Source: Enterococcus sp. 9D6_DIV0238 (GTDB taxonomy: Bacteria > Bacillota > Bacilli > Lactobacillales > Enterococcaceae). Taken from it: a stretch of DNA of 64,000 nucleotides. The number at the start of each line of letters is the position of its first letter. Within the stretch, counting starts at the first letter, position 1. The notes beneath the pieces are model-generated. The model worked only from the letters and a program-made list of their open reading frames with translations. It was not told where the DNA came from and made no database searches. The stretch is from assembly GCF_002174455.2 (NCBI RefSeq), contig NZ_CP147246.1:1329501-1393500 (forward strand), read 5' to 3'. The position numbers and the translations under genes were made by a program. Shown piece by piece: positions 15,934-26,698 of this stretch.

Positions 15934-18531
15934 TTATCCATTATATGCATCAATGATGATTTGTTTTAATTCACTGATCAATGGTTCTTTTGGATTAGCA
16001 GTCGTACATTGATCTTCGTATGCTAATTCAGCCATGTGGTCGACAGTAGAATCAAGGATTTCTTGTGTTACACCTTGTGCTTTAAGGTTCATGTCGATTC
16101 CAACTGCTACACCTAAATCGTACACTGCTTTAGCTAATGCATCAACTAATTCAGCAGTATTTTTACCTTTAAGACCTAAGAACTTCGCGATATCAGCGTA
16201 GTCTGTGTCTGCGCGGAAGTAGTCATATTTAGGGAACATTGCATGTTTTGAAGGATCTTTGGCATTGTAACGGATGATATGCGGTAACAAAATCGCATTT
16301 GTACGTCCGTGAGGAATACCATATTCTCCACCAATTTTATGTGCTACAGAGTGACAAATTCCCAAGAATGCATTGGCAAATGCCATACCAGCCATTGTAG
16401 AAGCGTTATGCATTTTTTCACGAGATTCCGCATCTGGGCGTTTCACAGAATTTTCTAAGTGATCGAAAACTAATTTGATCGCTTGTAAGCTTAATCCGCG
16501 AGTATAATCAGAAGCCATAACAGAAACATAAGATTCGATCGCATGTGTCAATACATCCATACCAGTATCCGCTGTAACAGAAGCTGGAACTGACATAACA
16601 AATTGAGGATCAACGATCGCTACATCTGGTGTCAATGCATAATCAGCTAATGGGTATTTCACATGTGTTTCGCTATCTGTGATAACCGCAAATGGTGTTA
16701 CTTCTGAACCTGTACCTGATGTTGTTGGAATACATACAAACTGTGTTTTAACTGGTTTGTCGATTTTGTACGTACGTTTACGGATATCCAAGAATTTTTG
16801 TTTTGCTCCAAAGAATTCTGTATCTGGGTGCTCATAGAACATCCACATTCCTTTAGCTGCATCCATTGCAGATCCGCCACCCAAAGCAATAATCGTATCA
16901 GGCTCAAAATCAACCATCACTTTTGTTCCAGCGTAAACTGTATTTGTTGATGGGTTTGGTTCTACAGCTGAGAAAACTTCGATTTGAACATCATTTTTAC
17001 GTTTTTGTAATTCTTTACGAACTGTATCAGCATAACCGAATTGAACCATACCTGGGTCACAAACGATCATAACACGTTCAACATTTTCCATTTTTTGTAG
17101 GTATTGTAATGAATTTTTTTCAAAGAAAATTTTTGGTGGTAATTTAAACCATTGCATATTATTTCTCCGTTTCGCTACAGTTTTGACGTTGATCAAGTTG
17201 ACAGCAGATACGTTTTTAGAGACAGAGTTTTTACCATATGAACCGCAACCTAATGTCAATGATGGAATCATTTCGTTGTAGATATTTCCGATTCCGCCTT
17301 CGGCAGATGGAGAGTTTACCAAGATACGGCAAGCCTTCATGCGTAAACCGAATTTCACTTGTAAGTCTTCGTCTTCTGTATGGATCACAGCAGTATGTCC
17401 TAGGCCGCCTAATTCAAGCATTGCTTCACATAGGTCAAAGGCATGGTCTGTATTTTTCGCTTTCATCATTGCAAGAACTGGTGATAATTTTTCACGAGAA
17501 AGTGGGTATTCAGCACCTGCTCCTTCGATTTCTGCAACTAAGATTTTTGTTCCTTTTGGTACTTTGATCCCTGCTAGATCAGCGATGTGCTCAGCAGAGT
17601 AACCAACGATTGCAGGATTAACTGCATATTTACCTTCGTTCATTACTGCATCTTCAAGTTTTTGTAATTCATTTGGTTTTACGAAGTACACTTGATGTGC
17701 TTCAAATTCAGCTTTAACAGCTGCATAAATTTCTTTATCTACGATCACAGCTTGCTCAGAAGCACAAATCATCCCATTATCGAATGATTTTGAAACGATC
17801 AAATCGTTTACTGCACGTTTGATTTTAGCTGATTTTTCAATATAAGAAGGAACATTACCAGGACCTACTCCTAATGCTGGTTTACCAGTTGAGTAAGCTG
17901 ATTTCACCATACCTGCACCACCAGTGGCTAAAACGATGGCGATTCCTGGATGGTTCATCAAACCAGAAGTTGCTTCTAGTGATGGTTGTTCGATCCATTG
18001 TACACAGTTTTCAGGAGCACCTGCTTTGATTGCCGCATCACGAACGATGCGTGCTGCTTCAGCAGAACATTTTTGAGCGCTTGGATGGAATGCAAAAACG
18101 ATAGGATTACGTGTCTTAAGTGCGATCAAGGCTTTAAAAATTGTTGTTGATGTTGGATTTGTTGTTGGTGTTACCCCGCAAACCACACCGACAGGCTCAG
18201 CAATTTCAATCAAACCAGTTTGGTCATCTTTATTGATCACACCAACTGTTTTATCATGCTTGATGCTGTTCCAGATATATTCAGAGGCATACATGTTTTT
18301 GATTGCTTTGTCTTCATAAATTCCGCGGCCAGTTTCTTCAACAGCCATTTTTGCTAAAGGCATGTGTTGATCTAAAGCAGCCATTGCCATTTGATGCACA
18401 ATATGGTCAACTTTTGCTTGATCAAAATCTTCCATTTCTTTTAAAGCAACATTTGCTTTTTTCGCTAGCTCATCGATCATCACTGCTACATCAGTTGTTT
18501 GAGTCTCTTCTTTCTTGGTTGTTTTAGCCAT
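15934..18531 (-). CDS. adhE: Bifunctional acetaldehyde-CoA/alcohol dehydrogenase
   Basis: An 865-residue fusion. The N-terminal CoA-acylating aldehyde dehydrogenase (about 1-440) has its catalytic Cys in SFDNGMICASEQ; the C-terminal iron-dependent alcohol dehydrogenase (about 450-865) shows GGGSAMDAAKGMW, the metal-binding HAIESYVS and GICHSVAHKIGGEYGIPHG. It reduces acetyl-CoA to ethanol through acetaldehyde, re-oxidising two NADH, and forms spirosomes in many bacteria. A Rex-type operator just upstream of the promoter indicates control by the NADH/NAD ratio. It is monocistronic, with its own promoter and terminator. Confidence 0.97.
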   Translation of the reverse strand: MAKTTKKEETQTTDVAVMIDELAKKANVALKEMEDFDQAKVDHIVHQMAMAALDQHMPLAKMAVEETGRGIYEDKAIKNMYASEYIWNSIKHDKTVGVINKDDQTGLIEIAEPVGVVCGVTPTTNPTSTTIFKALIALKTRNPIVFAFHPSAQKCSAEAARIVRDAAIKAGAPENCVQWIEQPSLEATSGLMNHPGIAIVLATGGAGMVKSAYSTGKPALGVGPGNVPSYIEKSAKIKRAVNDLIVSKSFDNGMICASEQAVIVDKEIYAAVKAEFEAHQVYFVKPNELQKLEDAVMNEGKYAVNPAIVGYSAEHIADLAGIKVPKGTKILVAEIEGAGAEYPLSREKLSPVLAMMKAKNTDHAFDLCEAMLELGGLGHTAVIHTEDEDLQVKFGLRMKACRILVNSPSAEGGIGNIYNEMIPSLTLGCGSYGKNSVSKNVSAVNLINVKTVAKRRNNMQWFKLPPKIFFEKNSLQYLQKMENVERVMIVCDPGMVQFGYADTVRKELQKRKNDVQIEVFSAVEPNPSTNTVYAGTKVMVDFEPDTIIALGGGSAMDAAKGMWMFYEHPDTEFFGAKQKFLDIRKRTYKIDKPVKTQFVCIPTTSGTGSEVTPFAVITDSETHVKYPLADYALTPDVAIVDPQFVMSVPASVTADTGMDVLTHAIESYVSVMASDYTRGLSLQAIKLVFDHLENSVKRPDAESREKMHNASTMAGMAFANAFLGICHSVAHKIGGEYGIPHGRTNAILLPHIIRYNAKDPSKHAMFPKYDYFRADTDYADIAKFLGLKGKNTAELVDALAKAVYDLGVAVGIDMNLKAQGVTQEILDSTVDHMAELAYEDQCTTANPKEPLISELKQIIIDAYNG

Positions 18532-18591
18532 TTTAAAATCCTCCTGAAAATTGAATCATGTATTTTTGTTTGTTAATCATTTCACATACAC

Positions 18592-18645
18592 ATCATACAA
18601 CAATATTTTTTTCTTGTAAATAGTTTTTTGTGATTTTTTTCACAT
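18592..18645 (-). promoter_or_regulatory. adhE promoter with Rex operator
   Basis: On the minus strand, TTTACA (18620-18615), a 17 nt spacer and TATGAT (18597-18592) form a good promoter. Directly upstream, 18628-18645 reads TTGTGA-N6-TCACAT on the plus strand, one base from the Rex consensus TTGTGA-N6-TCACAA. The position next to the -35 fits repression by Rex when NAD is high. Confidence 0.8.
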
Positions 18646-18717
18646 TTGCGCAAGTTTTTATCCACTCGATTGCAAGTAAGCGTTCTCTTTTAAAAAAATA
18701 AAAAACCTATTCTATTT

Positions 18718-18969
18718 CTAGAATAAGTCTTTTAAATCCTGCCAATCATTGATCGTCATTTTGCTTGTTTGTGCAATCAGCTGTTGATAATCAAAAAATT
18801 CATTTGGCTTAATATGTAAAATATCTTCTCGGCACGCTTGAATCGATGCTGGTGCACTCTTTTTCCAACGATAAGAAACAAGATAGTGCATCAATTCTTT
18901 TTCGTCAACGGAAGAATAGCCAAGCTCTCGAAAAGACTGACACGTTGTTTTCAATTCTTTTTTCACCAA
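18718..18969 (-). CDS. ComN-like post-transcriptional regulator
   Basis: A small acidic and basic protein of about 83 residues (VKKELKTTCQSFRELGYSS, then LMHYLVSYRWKK and EFFDYQQLIAQTS), matching the short ComN/Post_transc_reg family, whose B. subtilis member affects comER/comE mRNA. The start is unclear: GTG at 18966 and TTG at 18969 have no ribosome binding site, while AGAAGGGA (about 19002-19009) lies upstream in the same open frame without an ATG, so a longer N-terminus using a rare start codon is possible. It follows yajC on the same strand. Confidence 0.72.
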   Translation of the reverse strand: MVKKELKTTCQSFRELGYSSVDEKELMHYLVSYRWKKSAPASIQACREDILHIKPNEFFDYQQLIAQTSKMTINDWQDLKDLF

Positions 18970-19072
18970 AAAACGCTGGCGCCAAGATAACTTTTCGATG
19001 ACGCATCCCTTCTTTCTAAAGAATCAACTATGTAATATACCGAACAACACGATGGTCATTCTACTTAGAAAG

Positions 19073-19096
19073 AAAAAATTCCAGCAAGCTGGAATT
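19073..19096 (-). terminator. yajC terminator
   Basis: AATTCCAGC and GCTGGAATT pair around a two-base centre and are followed on the minus strand by a T-run. It overlaps the yajC stop codon. Confidence 0.8.
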
Positions 19097-19466
19097 ATTC
19101 TTTCGTGTCATCGTTGTCAGAAGTTTCTATTGTTGTTGGTTCTTCAACAACTGTTTCTTCTTTTGCTTCGACTACTGTAACATCACTATCGTTGACTACA
19201 GTCGTACCCGGTTTTACAGTTTTGATCGCCGCGCGATCAAATTCTAGTACGATTCCTTCGCAATCGATCAATACTGTTCTTTTTTCACTGTCAAATTCAG
19301 AAATCACACCGTGTAAGCCACCGATCGTAACCACTTCATCGCCCACTTTCATTGCATCTAAAAGTGTTTGACGCTCATTCTGTTGTTTCTTCTGGGAACG
19401 TGTCATGAAAAACATCATTCCTCCTAAAAGAATTAATGGTAAAATAAACGAAAGTCCTCCGCCCAT
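19095..19466 (-). CDS. yajC: Preprotein translocase subunit YajC
   Basis: A 123-residue single-TM protein: GGGLSFILPLILLGGMMFFM forms the membrane segment, then the conserved RSQKKQQNERQTLLDAMKVGDEVVTIGGLHGVI and the small C-terminal domain. The tail (about residues 95-123) is rich in Glu, Thr and Val. YajC associates with SecDF and the Sec translocon. An AGAGAGGTG site precedes the ATG. It lies between tgt and the ComN-like gene on the same strand, an arrangement usual in Firmicutes. Confidence 0.95.
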   Translation of the reverse strand: MGGGLSFILPLILLGGMMFFMTRSQKKQQNERQTLLDAMKVGDEVVTIGGLHGVISEFDSEKRTVLIDCEGIVLEFDRAAIKTVKPGTTVVNDSDVTVVEAKEETVVEEPTTIETSDNDDTKE

Positions 19467-19547
19467 TCTTATTCACCTCTCTATCATATAATCACTAGTT
19501 TACTGTAACAAAACTTCCTTTACAACACCAGTCTTTTGATCAAATTA

Positions 19548-20693
<1,146 letters not shown>

Positions 20694-20799
20694 TCATTTC
20701 CCTACTTTCTTTTGTGGATTCACACTTTCTTCATCATACTTTTTTTTTAATGGCTTTGCAAGGTTTTACAGGCTTTCTTTAGCATATCCTTAGATAATC

Positions 20800-20848
20800 A
20801 AAAAGAGCTTTCGTCATCTCTTAACCTGTGATGACGAAAGCTCTTTTT
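20800..20848. terminator. Bidirectional terminator
   Basis: AAAAAGAGCTTTCGTCATC and its exact complement flank an 11 nt loop, with A- and T-runs on the two sides. On the minus strand it ends the dehydrogenase gene that starts at 21971. Confidence 0.93.
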
Positions 20849-20882
20849 GAATGAACGACGGAGACAAAAATAGCATACATTT

Positions 20883-21971
20883 CTATTTAGTACTCATCGC
20901 TGCTTCCAACTTGATCATAGCATCTTTCACTACCTCTGGAGTAATTGTTTCCTTCATATAATGAATCGTTTCATGCGGCTCAGCAGCACGTTCAGCTACA
21001 CGTTGGTATTCTTCCTCCGTTAAAACCATATTCATCTCTTTTAATGAAATCGGCAATTGTAACTCACGGTAAAATGGAATCAATGTTTCGATTTCAGTCC
21101 ATTTATCCTCGATCACTAGCTGAACAAACACGCCATAAGCAACCTTGTTCCCGTGTAATTGTTGGTGGCTTTCTGGTAAAATCGTCAACGCATCATGAAT
21201 CGAATGTGCACCTGCCGTTCGACCATAATCATCACCAAAGCCGCCAACCATTCCACCTAATAAAATATTGGTTTCCACAACGTTTAAAAAGGCTTGATTG
21301 ATTTCTTGCTTTTGCATCGCCTCAAGAGCAGCCTGACTATCCGTCAACAACACTTCCCGACATTTTTGAGCGGCAAAAGCTGCCACCTGTATCTCTATCG
21401 ATTGGACAGATAGCTGCGAGATCATCGCATCTGCTTCATACCATTTAGCCACTGTATCACCAATTCCTGCGATCATCAATTCGACAGGCGAATTCAGAAT
21501 GACTTTTGGTTCGATCAAAACCAGCGCATTACTTTTAGCAAATACATCATAGCGAACCATTGAACCTTCTTTATCATAGATAACACTCAAGGGGGTATAC
21601 GCTGCGCAGGTCGCAGCCAGCGTTGGTAAAATCAACACAGGAACTTCACATTGGTTCGCTACTGCTTTACCCAAATCTGCAATTTTCCCGCCCCCGACAG
21701 CAATAATTCCTTCTAAATCATGTTGCTCAAACTGTTTTTTTAAGTCATTTGTTTTTTCATCTGTACATTCCCCACCATAATATACAAAAAATGCATCTAT
21801 ATTCATTAGTTCTGGGAAATACACTTTGGCAGCTTCCCATGAATCCTTGCCATGCAACACCATCACACGTTTAATATTTCTTCTATTTAAATGCGCCTCT
21901 AAGTCATCCCACGCACCGATCCGACATTCATATTCTTGCGGTGCTCCTCTTACTATCAACGATTGATTCAT
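20883..21971 (-). CDS. Iron-containing alcohol dehydrogenase, glycerol dehydrogenase-like
   Basis: A 362-residue group III metal-dependent dehydrogenase. The nucleotide-binding loop is IIAVGGGKIADLGKAVA, followed by the substrate/metal region LPTLAATCAAYTPLSVIY, AGIGDTVAKWYEA and the His-containing GAHSIHDALT and LHGNKVAYG. The layout is that of GldA-type glycerol dehydrogenases, but the sequence is divergent enough that the substrate (glycerol, hydroxy-ketone or another polyol) is open. It is a single gene, divergent from the amino-acid ABC transporter, with its own terminator. Confidence 0.85.
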   Translation of the reverse strand: MNQSLIVRGAPQEYECRIGAWDDLEAHLNRRNIKRVMVLHGKDSWEAAKVYFPELMNIDAFFVYYGGECTDEKTNDLKKQFEQHDLEGIIAVGGGKIADLGKAVANQCEVPVLILPTLAATCAAYTPLSVIYDKEGSMVRYDVFAKSNALVLIEPKVILNSPVELMIAGIGDTVAKWYEADAMISQLSVQSIEIQVAAFAAQKCREVLLTDSQAALEAMQKQEINQAFLNVVETNILLGGMVGGFGDDYGRTAGAHSIHDALTILPESHQQLHGNKVAYGVFVQLVIEDKWTEIETLIPFYRELQLPISLKEMNMVLTEEEYQRVAERAAEPHETIHYMKETITPEVVKDAMIKLEAAMSTK

Positions 21972-22191
21972 TCTTTCCGACCTTCCATTTTTCTTGATTT
22001 TTTATGCAAAAGTGAATTTTTATAAATTCTTTGGTTAAATCCACTTTTCCTTTCCCTTAATCTATGATATGATAAATCACATCCGAAAACAATAAATTTT
22101 TATACATTTATTTGATTTTTTCAGTATATTTATCAGAAATCAATCGAAGTATTGCTTACTTCCACTAATCTACTATAAAGGAGACAAAAAA

Positions 22192-23655
22192 ATGAAACTA
22201 CCAAAAAAAGTTTTAGCACTCATTATGCCAGTATTACTGGTACTCTTAACCTTTCTTCCTGCAACTACTAGTTTTGCTCAAGAGGAAGATCCTGTCTACG
22301 ACAGCATTATGAAACGAGGCGAACTGATTGTCGGGCTATCTGCTGACTATGCACCGTATGAATTCCATGCAGACGTTGATGGCAAAGACCAGATCGTAGG
22401 GTTCGATATTTCCATCGCTCAAAAAATCGCTGATGATCTAGGGGTAAAATTAAAAATCGAAGAATTAGGTTTTGATGCTTTATTAGGTGCCTTGAAAACT
22501 GGAAAAATCGATTTGATCATTTCAGGTATGGCGCCAACACCCGAACGTCTAAAAGAAGTTAACTTCTCTCATCCTTACATGACTGTCCAGCAAAAAGTGG
22601 TTGTCAGAAAAGATGATAAGGATAGATTTCAATCGACAAATGATTTTGACGGTGTGAAAGTCGGCGTTCAAAAACAAACGACGCAAGAAGAACTAGCAAA
22701 AACCGAATTAATTGGTTCTGTGCCGACTTCTTTACAAAAGGTTCCTGATATCATCATGAACTTAAAGAATAAAAAAGTAGAGGCCGCTGTGTTAGAAGGC
22801 CCTGTAGCAGAAGCCTATGTGGATCGAGATACTAATTTAACTTTTGCAGATGTCACATTCGAACAAGGAGAAAAAGACGCAGCTGTCGCTATTCCAAAAA
22901 ATGCACCAGTTTTAGAACAAAAAGTCAACGCTTCGATCCAAACGATCAATGACAATAACTTATTGGAAGGCTATAAAAAAGAAGCCGGAAAATTGATGTT
23001 TACAGATGATGAGAGTTTCCTTGGAAAATATGGTAAATTTTACATTAGCGGCGCTGGCTACACGATTTTCCTAGCCTTTATGGGTGTGTTATTCGGTGCG
23101 ATCTTGGGTGGCTTGCTTGCACTAATGAAATTGTCTAAATCAAAAATTCTGCGCGGTATTGCAATTGCATATATCGAATATGTCCGTGGTACTCCTTTAT
23201 TAGTACAAATTTTTATCGTTTACTTTGGTACTGGTGTATTAGGGCTGGACTTATCGAAAATCGCAGCTGGTTGTATTGCCTTAGCCCTAAATAGTGGTGC
23301 CTATGTCGCTGAAATCGTTCGTGCAGGAATCAATGCCGTAAACAAAGGGCAGTTAGAAGCCGCTCGTTCTCTTGGTATGAATCAGCCACAGGCCATGCGT
23401 TATATCATATTACCTCAAGCAATCAAAAATATCTTACCAGCACTTGGAAATGAATTTGTAACAGTTATCAAAGAATCTTCCGTTGTTTCAGTTATCGGTG
23501 TTTCTGAATTGATCTTCCAAGCCGGAAATGTACAAGGAGCCAGCTTCAAACCATTCTTGCCATATCTTGTTGTATCATTGATTTACTTTGTGTTGACCTT
23601 TACTATTTCCCGCCTATTAGGTGTTGCTGAAAGGAGAATGAGTACTAGTGATTAA
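22192..23655 (+). CDS. Amino acid ABC transporter, fused substrate-binding and permease protein
   Basis: A 487-residue fusion. Residues 1-29 are a signal peptide (ending SFAQ); 34-270 form a family 3 solute-binding domain ([45 protein letters not shown]); 285-487 form a His/Glu/Gln-type permease with the EAA loop [22 protein letters not shown]. Such fusions are common in lactic acid bacteria and import glutamine or related polar amino acids; the exact substrate is not assigned. A GGAG site precedes the ATG. It overlaps the ATPase gene by eight bases, so the two subunits are coupled. Confidence 0.94.
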   Translation: MKLPKKVLALIMPVLLVLLTFLPATTSFAQEEDPVYDSIMKRGELIVGLSADYAPYEFHADVDGKDQIVGFDISIAQKIADDLGVKLKIEELGFDALLGALKTGKIDLIISGMAPTPERLKEVNFSHPYMTVQQKVVVRKDDKDRFQSTNDFDGVKVGVQKQTTQEELAKTELIGSVPTSLQKVPDIIMNLKNKKVEAAVLEGPVAEAYVDRDTNLTFADVTFEQGEKDAAVAIPKNAPVLEQKVNASIQTINDNNLLEGYKKEAGKLMFTDDESFLGKYGKFYISGAGYTIFLAFMGVLFGAILGGLLALMKLSKSKILRGIAIAYIEYVRGTPLLVQIFIVYFGTGVLGLDLSKIAAGCIALALNSGAYVAEIVRAGINAVNKGQLEAARSLGMNQPQAMRYIILPQAIKNILPALGNEFVTVIKESSVVSVIGVSELIFQAGNVQGASFKPFLPYLVVSLIYFVLTFTISRLLGVAERRMSTSD

Positions 23656-24370
23656 TATTAAAAATTTACACAAAACCTTTGGAAAAAATGAAGTCTTAAA
23701 GGGCATCGACTTAGATGTCAAAGCTGGAGAAGTGGTCGTGATCATCGGCCCATCTGGTAGCGGAAAAAGTACATTTCTTCGCTGTTTGAATTTACTGGAA
23801 CAACCAACAGACGGTGTGATCGAATTTGAAGGAAAAAACTTACTGGATAAAGATACTGATATTGATGCTTTGCGTCAAAAAATGGGCATGGTTTTTCAAA
23901 ACTTCAATCTTTTCCCGCATAAAACTGTATTGGACAATCTAACGATCAGTCCGATCAAAGTCAAAAAAGAATCGCCTACAGCGGCAAAAGAAAAAGCCTT
24001 AGCCCTATTAGAGCAGGTCGGCTTAAAAGATAAAAGCAGCAGTTATCCATCAAGTCTATCTGGTGGCCAACAGCAGCGTGTAGCGATCGCCCGAGCTTTA
24101 GCGATGAACCCGGATGTAATGTTGTTCGATGAGCCTACATCTGCACTTGATCCAGAAATGGTTGGCGAAGTTTTATCTGTAATGAAAGCCTTAGCCGTCG
24201 AAGGAATGACTATGGTCGTTGTGACACACGAAATGGGCTTTGCCCGGGAAGTAGCAGATCGTGTGATTTTTATGGATGCTGGGATCGTTCAAGAAGAAGG
24301 AACTCCGGAAGAAATATTCGGACAACCAAAAAATCCAAGAACACAAGACTTTTTAAGAAAAGTACTATAA
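23648..24370 (+). CDS. Amino acid ABC transporter ATP-binding protein
   Basis: A 240-residue ATPase of the polar amino acid uptake family. Walker [10 protein letters not shown] (about 35-43), Q-loop [11 protein letters not shown], signature [15 protein letters not shown] and Walker [15 protein letters not shown] are all intact, as is the switch His in [10 protein letters not shown]. It uses a GTG start inside the end of the permease gene, ten bases after GGAG. It is the partner of the fused binding/permease protein; a terminator follows. Confidence 0.95.
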   Translation: MINIKNLHKTFGKNEVLKGIDLDVKAGEVVVIIGPSGSGKSTFLRCLNLLEQPTDGVIEFEGKNLLDKDTDIDALRQKMGMVFQNFNLFPHKTVLDNLTISPIKVKKESPTAAKEKALALLEQVGLKDKSSSYPSSLSGGQQQRVAIARALAMNPDVMLFDEPTSALDPEMVGEVLSVMKALAVEGMTMVVVTHEMGFAREVADRVIFMDAGIVQEEGTPEEIFGQPKNPRTQDFLRKVL

Positions 24371-24376
24371 TAGCGC

Positions 24377-24419
24377 AGAGGGCTGAGTAAATGATCATTC
24401 ATTTGCTTTGCCCTCTTTA
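24377..24419 (+). terminator. Terminator of the amino acid ABC operon
   Basis: AGAGGGC and GCCCTCT close a longer inner stem containing AAATGATCATT, followed by TTT. The T-run is short, so termination may be partial and allow read-through to the aminotransferase. Confidence 0.7.
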
Positions 24420-24479
24420 ACAATTAGCAAATTAGGAATAAAATAAATAAAGTAAGTATAACGTAACAGGAGGAAAAAC

Positions 24480-25631
24480 ATGGACATTTCAAACATTGCT
24501 CAACGTCACCAAACGCCAGCAGAAAATATTCTAATGGATATTGCTACTTTAGCAAAACAAGTACCAGATTTACTGGATCTATCAATTGGAGATCCCGATT
24601 TGATCACCGATGAAACGATCATCAACGCAGCATTCAACGATGCGAAAAAGGGCCATACAAAATATACTGCTTCAGGCGGTAGTCAAGAATTTCTCGAAGC
24701 TGTTTCAGCTTTCTATCAAAAACAGTACGGGTTATCCTTTGAGACTTCACAAATTCGTGCTACAGTTGGTGCTTTACATGGGATGTATTTGACTTTACAA
24801 GTTCTGTTAGACCCTGATGATGAAGTAATTATTCACGAACCTTATTTCTCACCTTATAAAGATCAAGTAATCTTCGCGGGTGGAAAACCAGTGTTCATTC
24901 CTACTTATGAAGAAGATGGATTTCAAATCAACATCAAGGTCTTAAAAGCAGCGATCACTGACAAGACAAAAGCAATCATTATCAATTCGCCTAATAATCC
25001 AACGGGTGCTGTTTTTTCACCTGAAACCTTTAAAGCAATCGCAGAACTTGCGATCGAACATAATTTTTATATTCTTTCAGATGAAGTCTATGAAGCTTTT
25101 TGTTTTTATGATGAGTTTGTACCCATGGCTTCTTTTGCACCAGAACATACGATTACCTTCAGCAGCTTTTCAAAAGCTTTTGCTATGACAGGTTGGCGAA
25201 TCGGCTATATGATCGCACCAGATTATATTAATGAAGCTGCTAAACTAATAAATGAAAGTATCACGTACTCAGCTCCAAGCCCATCGCAACAAGCTGGGAT
25301 TTATGCTCTTACTCATGCTGAGCAGTTGGTTCCTAAGGTAGTCTCTGTGTTTAAAGAACGTTTAGAGTATCTAGAGCAACGAATCGCTCAAATTCCTTTT
25401 CTATCTTTACATCCAGTGAAAGGCAGCATGTACGCCTTCATCAATATTTCTAAAACAAATCTGACTTCTGTTCCTTTTGTTGAAAAAGTATTGAAAGAAA
25501 CCAACGTCCTGATGATACCAGGGAAAGCATTTGGTGAAACTACTGGCGATGACTATGTACGTTTGGCTGCTACTCAGGATATCAGCGTTTTAAAAGAGGC
25601 CTTTGACCGAATAGAAAAGATGTCCTTTTAA
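24480..25631 (+). CDS. PLP-dependent class I/II aminotransferase
   Basis: A 383-residue fold type I aminotransferase. It has LLDLSIGDPDLITDE near the N-terminus, the cofactor region ATVGALHGMYL, the NSPNNPTGAVFS motif (Asn/Pro contacts to PLP), YILSDEVYEAF (Asp to the pyridine N), and the Schiff-base Lys in SSFSKAFAMTGWRIGYM. It is close to aspartate/aromatic aminotransferases of the PatA/AspC group; the amino donor is uncertain. It sits just after the amino-acid importer, about 110 bp downstream, with AGGAGG before the ATG, suggesting related physiology. Confidence 0.9.
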   Translation: MDISNIAQRHQTPAENILMDIATLAKQVPDLLDLSIGDPDLITDETIINAAFNDAKKGHTKYTASGGSQEFLEAVSAFYQKQYGLSFETSQIRATVGALHGMYLTLQVLLDPDDEVIIHEPYFSPYKDQVIFAGGKPVFIPTYEEDGFQINIKVLKAAITDKTKAIIINSPNNPTGAVFSPETFKAIAELAIEHNFYILSDEVYEAFCFYDEFVPMASFAPEHTITFSSFSKAFAMTGWRIGYMIAPDYINEAAKLINESITYSAPSPSQQAGIYALTHAEQLVPKVVSVFKERLEYLEQRIAQIPFLSLHPVKGSMYAFINISKTNLTSVPFVEKVLKETNVLMIPGKAFGETTGDDYVRLAATQDISVLKEAFDRIEKMSF

Positions 25632-25634
25632 CTT

Positions 25635-25685
25635 AAAAAGAGTTGTCCCTTTCCAAAAAAACACTGAAAAGGACGACTCTTTTTT
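25635..25685. terminator. Bidirectional terminator
   Basis: AAAAAGAGTTGTCCCTTT pairs with AAAGGACGACTCTTTTT (one mismatch), with an A-run before and a T-run after. It separates the convergent aminotransferase and recombinase-like genes. Confidence 0.92.
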
Positions 25686-25689
25686 ATTT

Positions 25690-26391
25690 CTATTCACTAT
25701 CTGACAAAGCATTATAAAGTATGATCATAGTCGTAATAATACAGACTACGATCTGGATCAATAGATTATCCGAAAAATTTTCAGTGAGTTTGATCGTGGT
25801 GATCGCCAAAAGGAAACAGGTACTGAAAATCAGCGCTAGCTTCATTCGCTTGACCTCTTGCTGAATTCGAAAAACAGTTTCAACAGGAATTCCCTTTTCT
25901 TTTGCAATTACTCTTATTTTTCGTTTATTGACAAGTAGCCAAAAAATTTCTCGATAGAGCTTTTTAGCTTCTGACTTTCTGCTAAATACAGTATAACTTT
26001 CCCTGTTTTTTTCATTTTCTCGATTCATTTTGACACTAATTACTCTTGGATACAATAAGTGATCATTTCCGGCAACCCAACTGAGTACTTGCTGCCACTC
26101 ACGTAATGTCAGCTCTGGTGAGCTCAAAACAATTAGCTCTACCTGTAATTTCTTCAATTCGCTGAATAGTTTAAGTAGTACTTGATAGTCTCTCGATATT
26201 ACCTCTAAAGAGCATATAACCAAACTATCTCCTGATTCTGAGTAATCCAATAATCGTTGCAGCTCGCTGTCAGCTTTCCATATCCACTCATAGCCTTGAT
26301 CCATATCCGAAAAAATTTCGTCTACTTCATATGATTCCAAAATATCATATTGTTGATCTACTTTATGCCCATGAACATAACCTAATTTCAT
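25690..26391 (-). CDS. Serine-recombinase-like protein with degenerate active site, HTH and two C-terminal TM segments
   Basis: A 233-residue protein. Residues 1-105 follow the resolvase/invertase catalytic fold (KLGYVHGHKVDQQYDIL; LQRLLDYSESGDSLVICSLEVISRDYQVLLKLFSEL; VELIVLSSPE). The catalytic residues are lost: YARVS becomes YVHGH, so the nucleophilic Ser is gone, and LDRLGR becomes LEVISR, losing one active-site Arg. About residues 145-175 resemble the recombinase helix-turn-helix (KKLYREIFWLLVNKRKIRVIAKEKGIPVETVFRIQ). Two hydrophobic helices end the protein (about 180-200 and 208-226). A membrane-tethered DNA-binding regulator is a reasonable inference. It is the last gene of the SipW/BsaA-like locus, six bases after the small membrane gene. 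Confidence 0.78.
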   Translation of the reverse strand: MKLGYVHGHKVDQQYDILESYEVDEIFSDMDQGYEWIWKADSELQRLLDYSESGDSLVICSLEVISRDYQVLLKLFSELKKLQVELIVLSSPELTLREWQQVLSWVAGNDHLLYPRVISVKMNRENEKNRESYTVFSRKSEAKKLYREIFWLLVNKRKIRVIAKEKGIPVETVFRIQQEVKRMKLALIFSTCFLLAITTIKLTENFSDNLLIQIVVCIITTMIILYNALSDSE

Positions 26392-26396
26392 CTTCT

Positions 26397-26573
26397 TTAC
26401 TTTCTCTGCTCACTTCTTTTTCGTAACGCAGATCGTCCCTTCTTTTTTGACACAAACTCGTGTGATAACTGCTGAATCTTATCCGTCAATGCTGTAGTTT
26501 TTTGGATAATATACACAAGCAGTAAGCTGTGAATAAAAATGATGATTGACGATACAATCAATAGTATATACAT
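26397..26573 (-). CDS. 58-residue small membrane protein
   Basis: ATG at 26573 with GGGAGG eight bases upstream. Residues 2-22 (YILLIVSSIIIFIHSLLLVY) form one TM helix, followed by a polar segment and a strongly basic tail ending RKRSEQRK, so the C-terminus should be cytoplasmic. Its stop is six bases before the start of the recombinase-like gene, so the two are probably co-translated and may interact in the membrane. No family is recognised. Confidence 0.7.
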   Translation of the reverse strand: MYILLIVSSIIIFIHSLLLVYIIQKTTALTDKIQQLSHEFVSKKKGRSALRKRSEQRK

Positions 26574-26698
26574 GCCTATCCTCCCAAAATTGAGATTAAA
26601 AGTGATAGTTCAAGCTTTTTCTCTAGCAGCATTCTTAGCTAGTGTGGATATCAATATCTTCTTTTAAACTACACCAAAACATACTGCACTAAATCTAC

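Noticed and set aside
25690..26391. Active site-specific resolvase or invertase, with the locus as phase-variable
   Set aside because: The catalytic Ser and an active-site Arg are missing, and no inverted recombination sites were noticed nearby.
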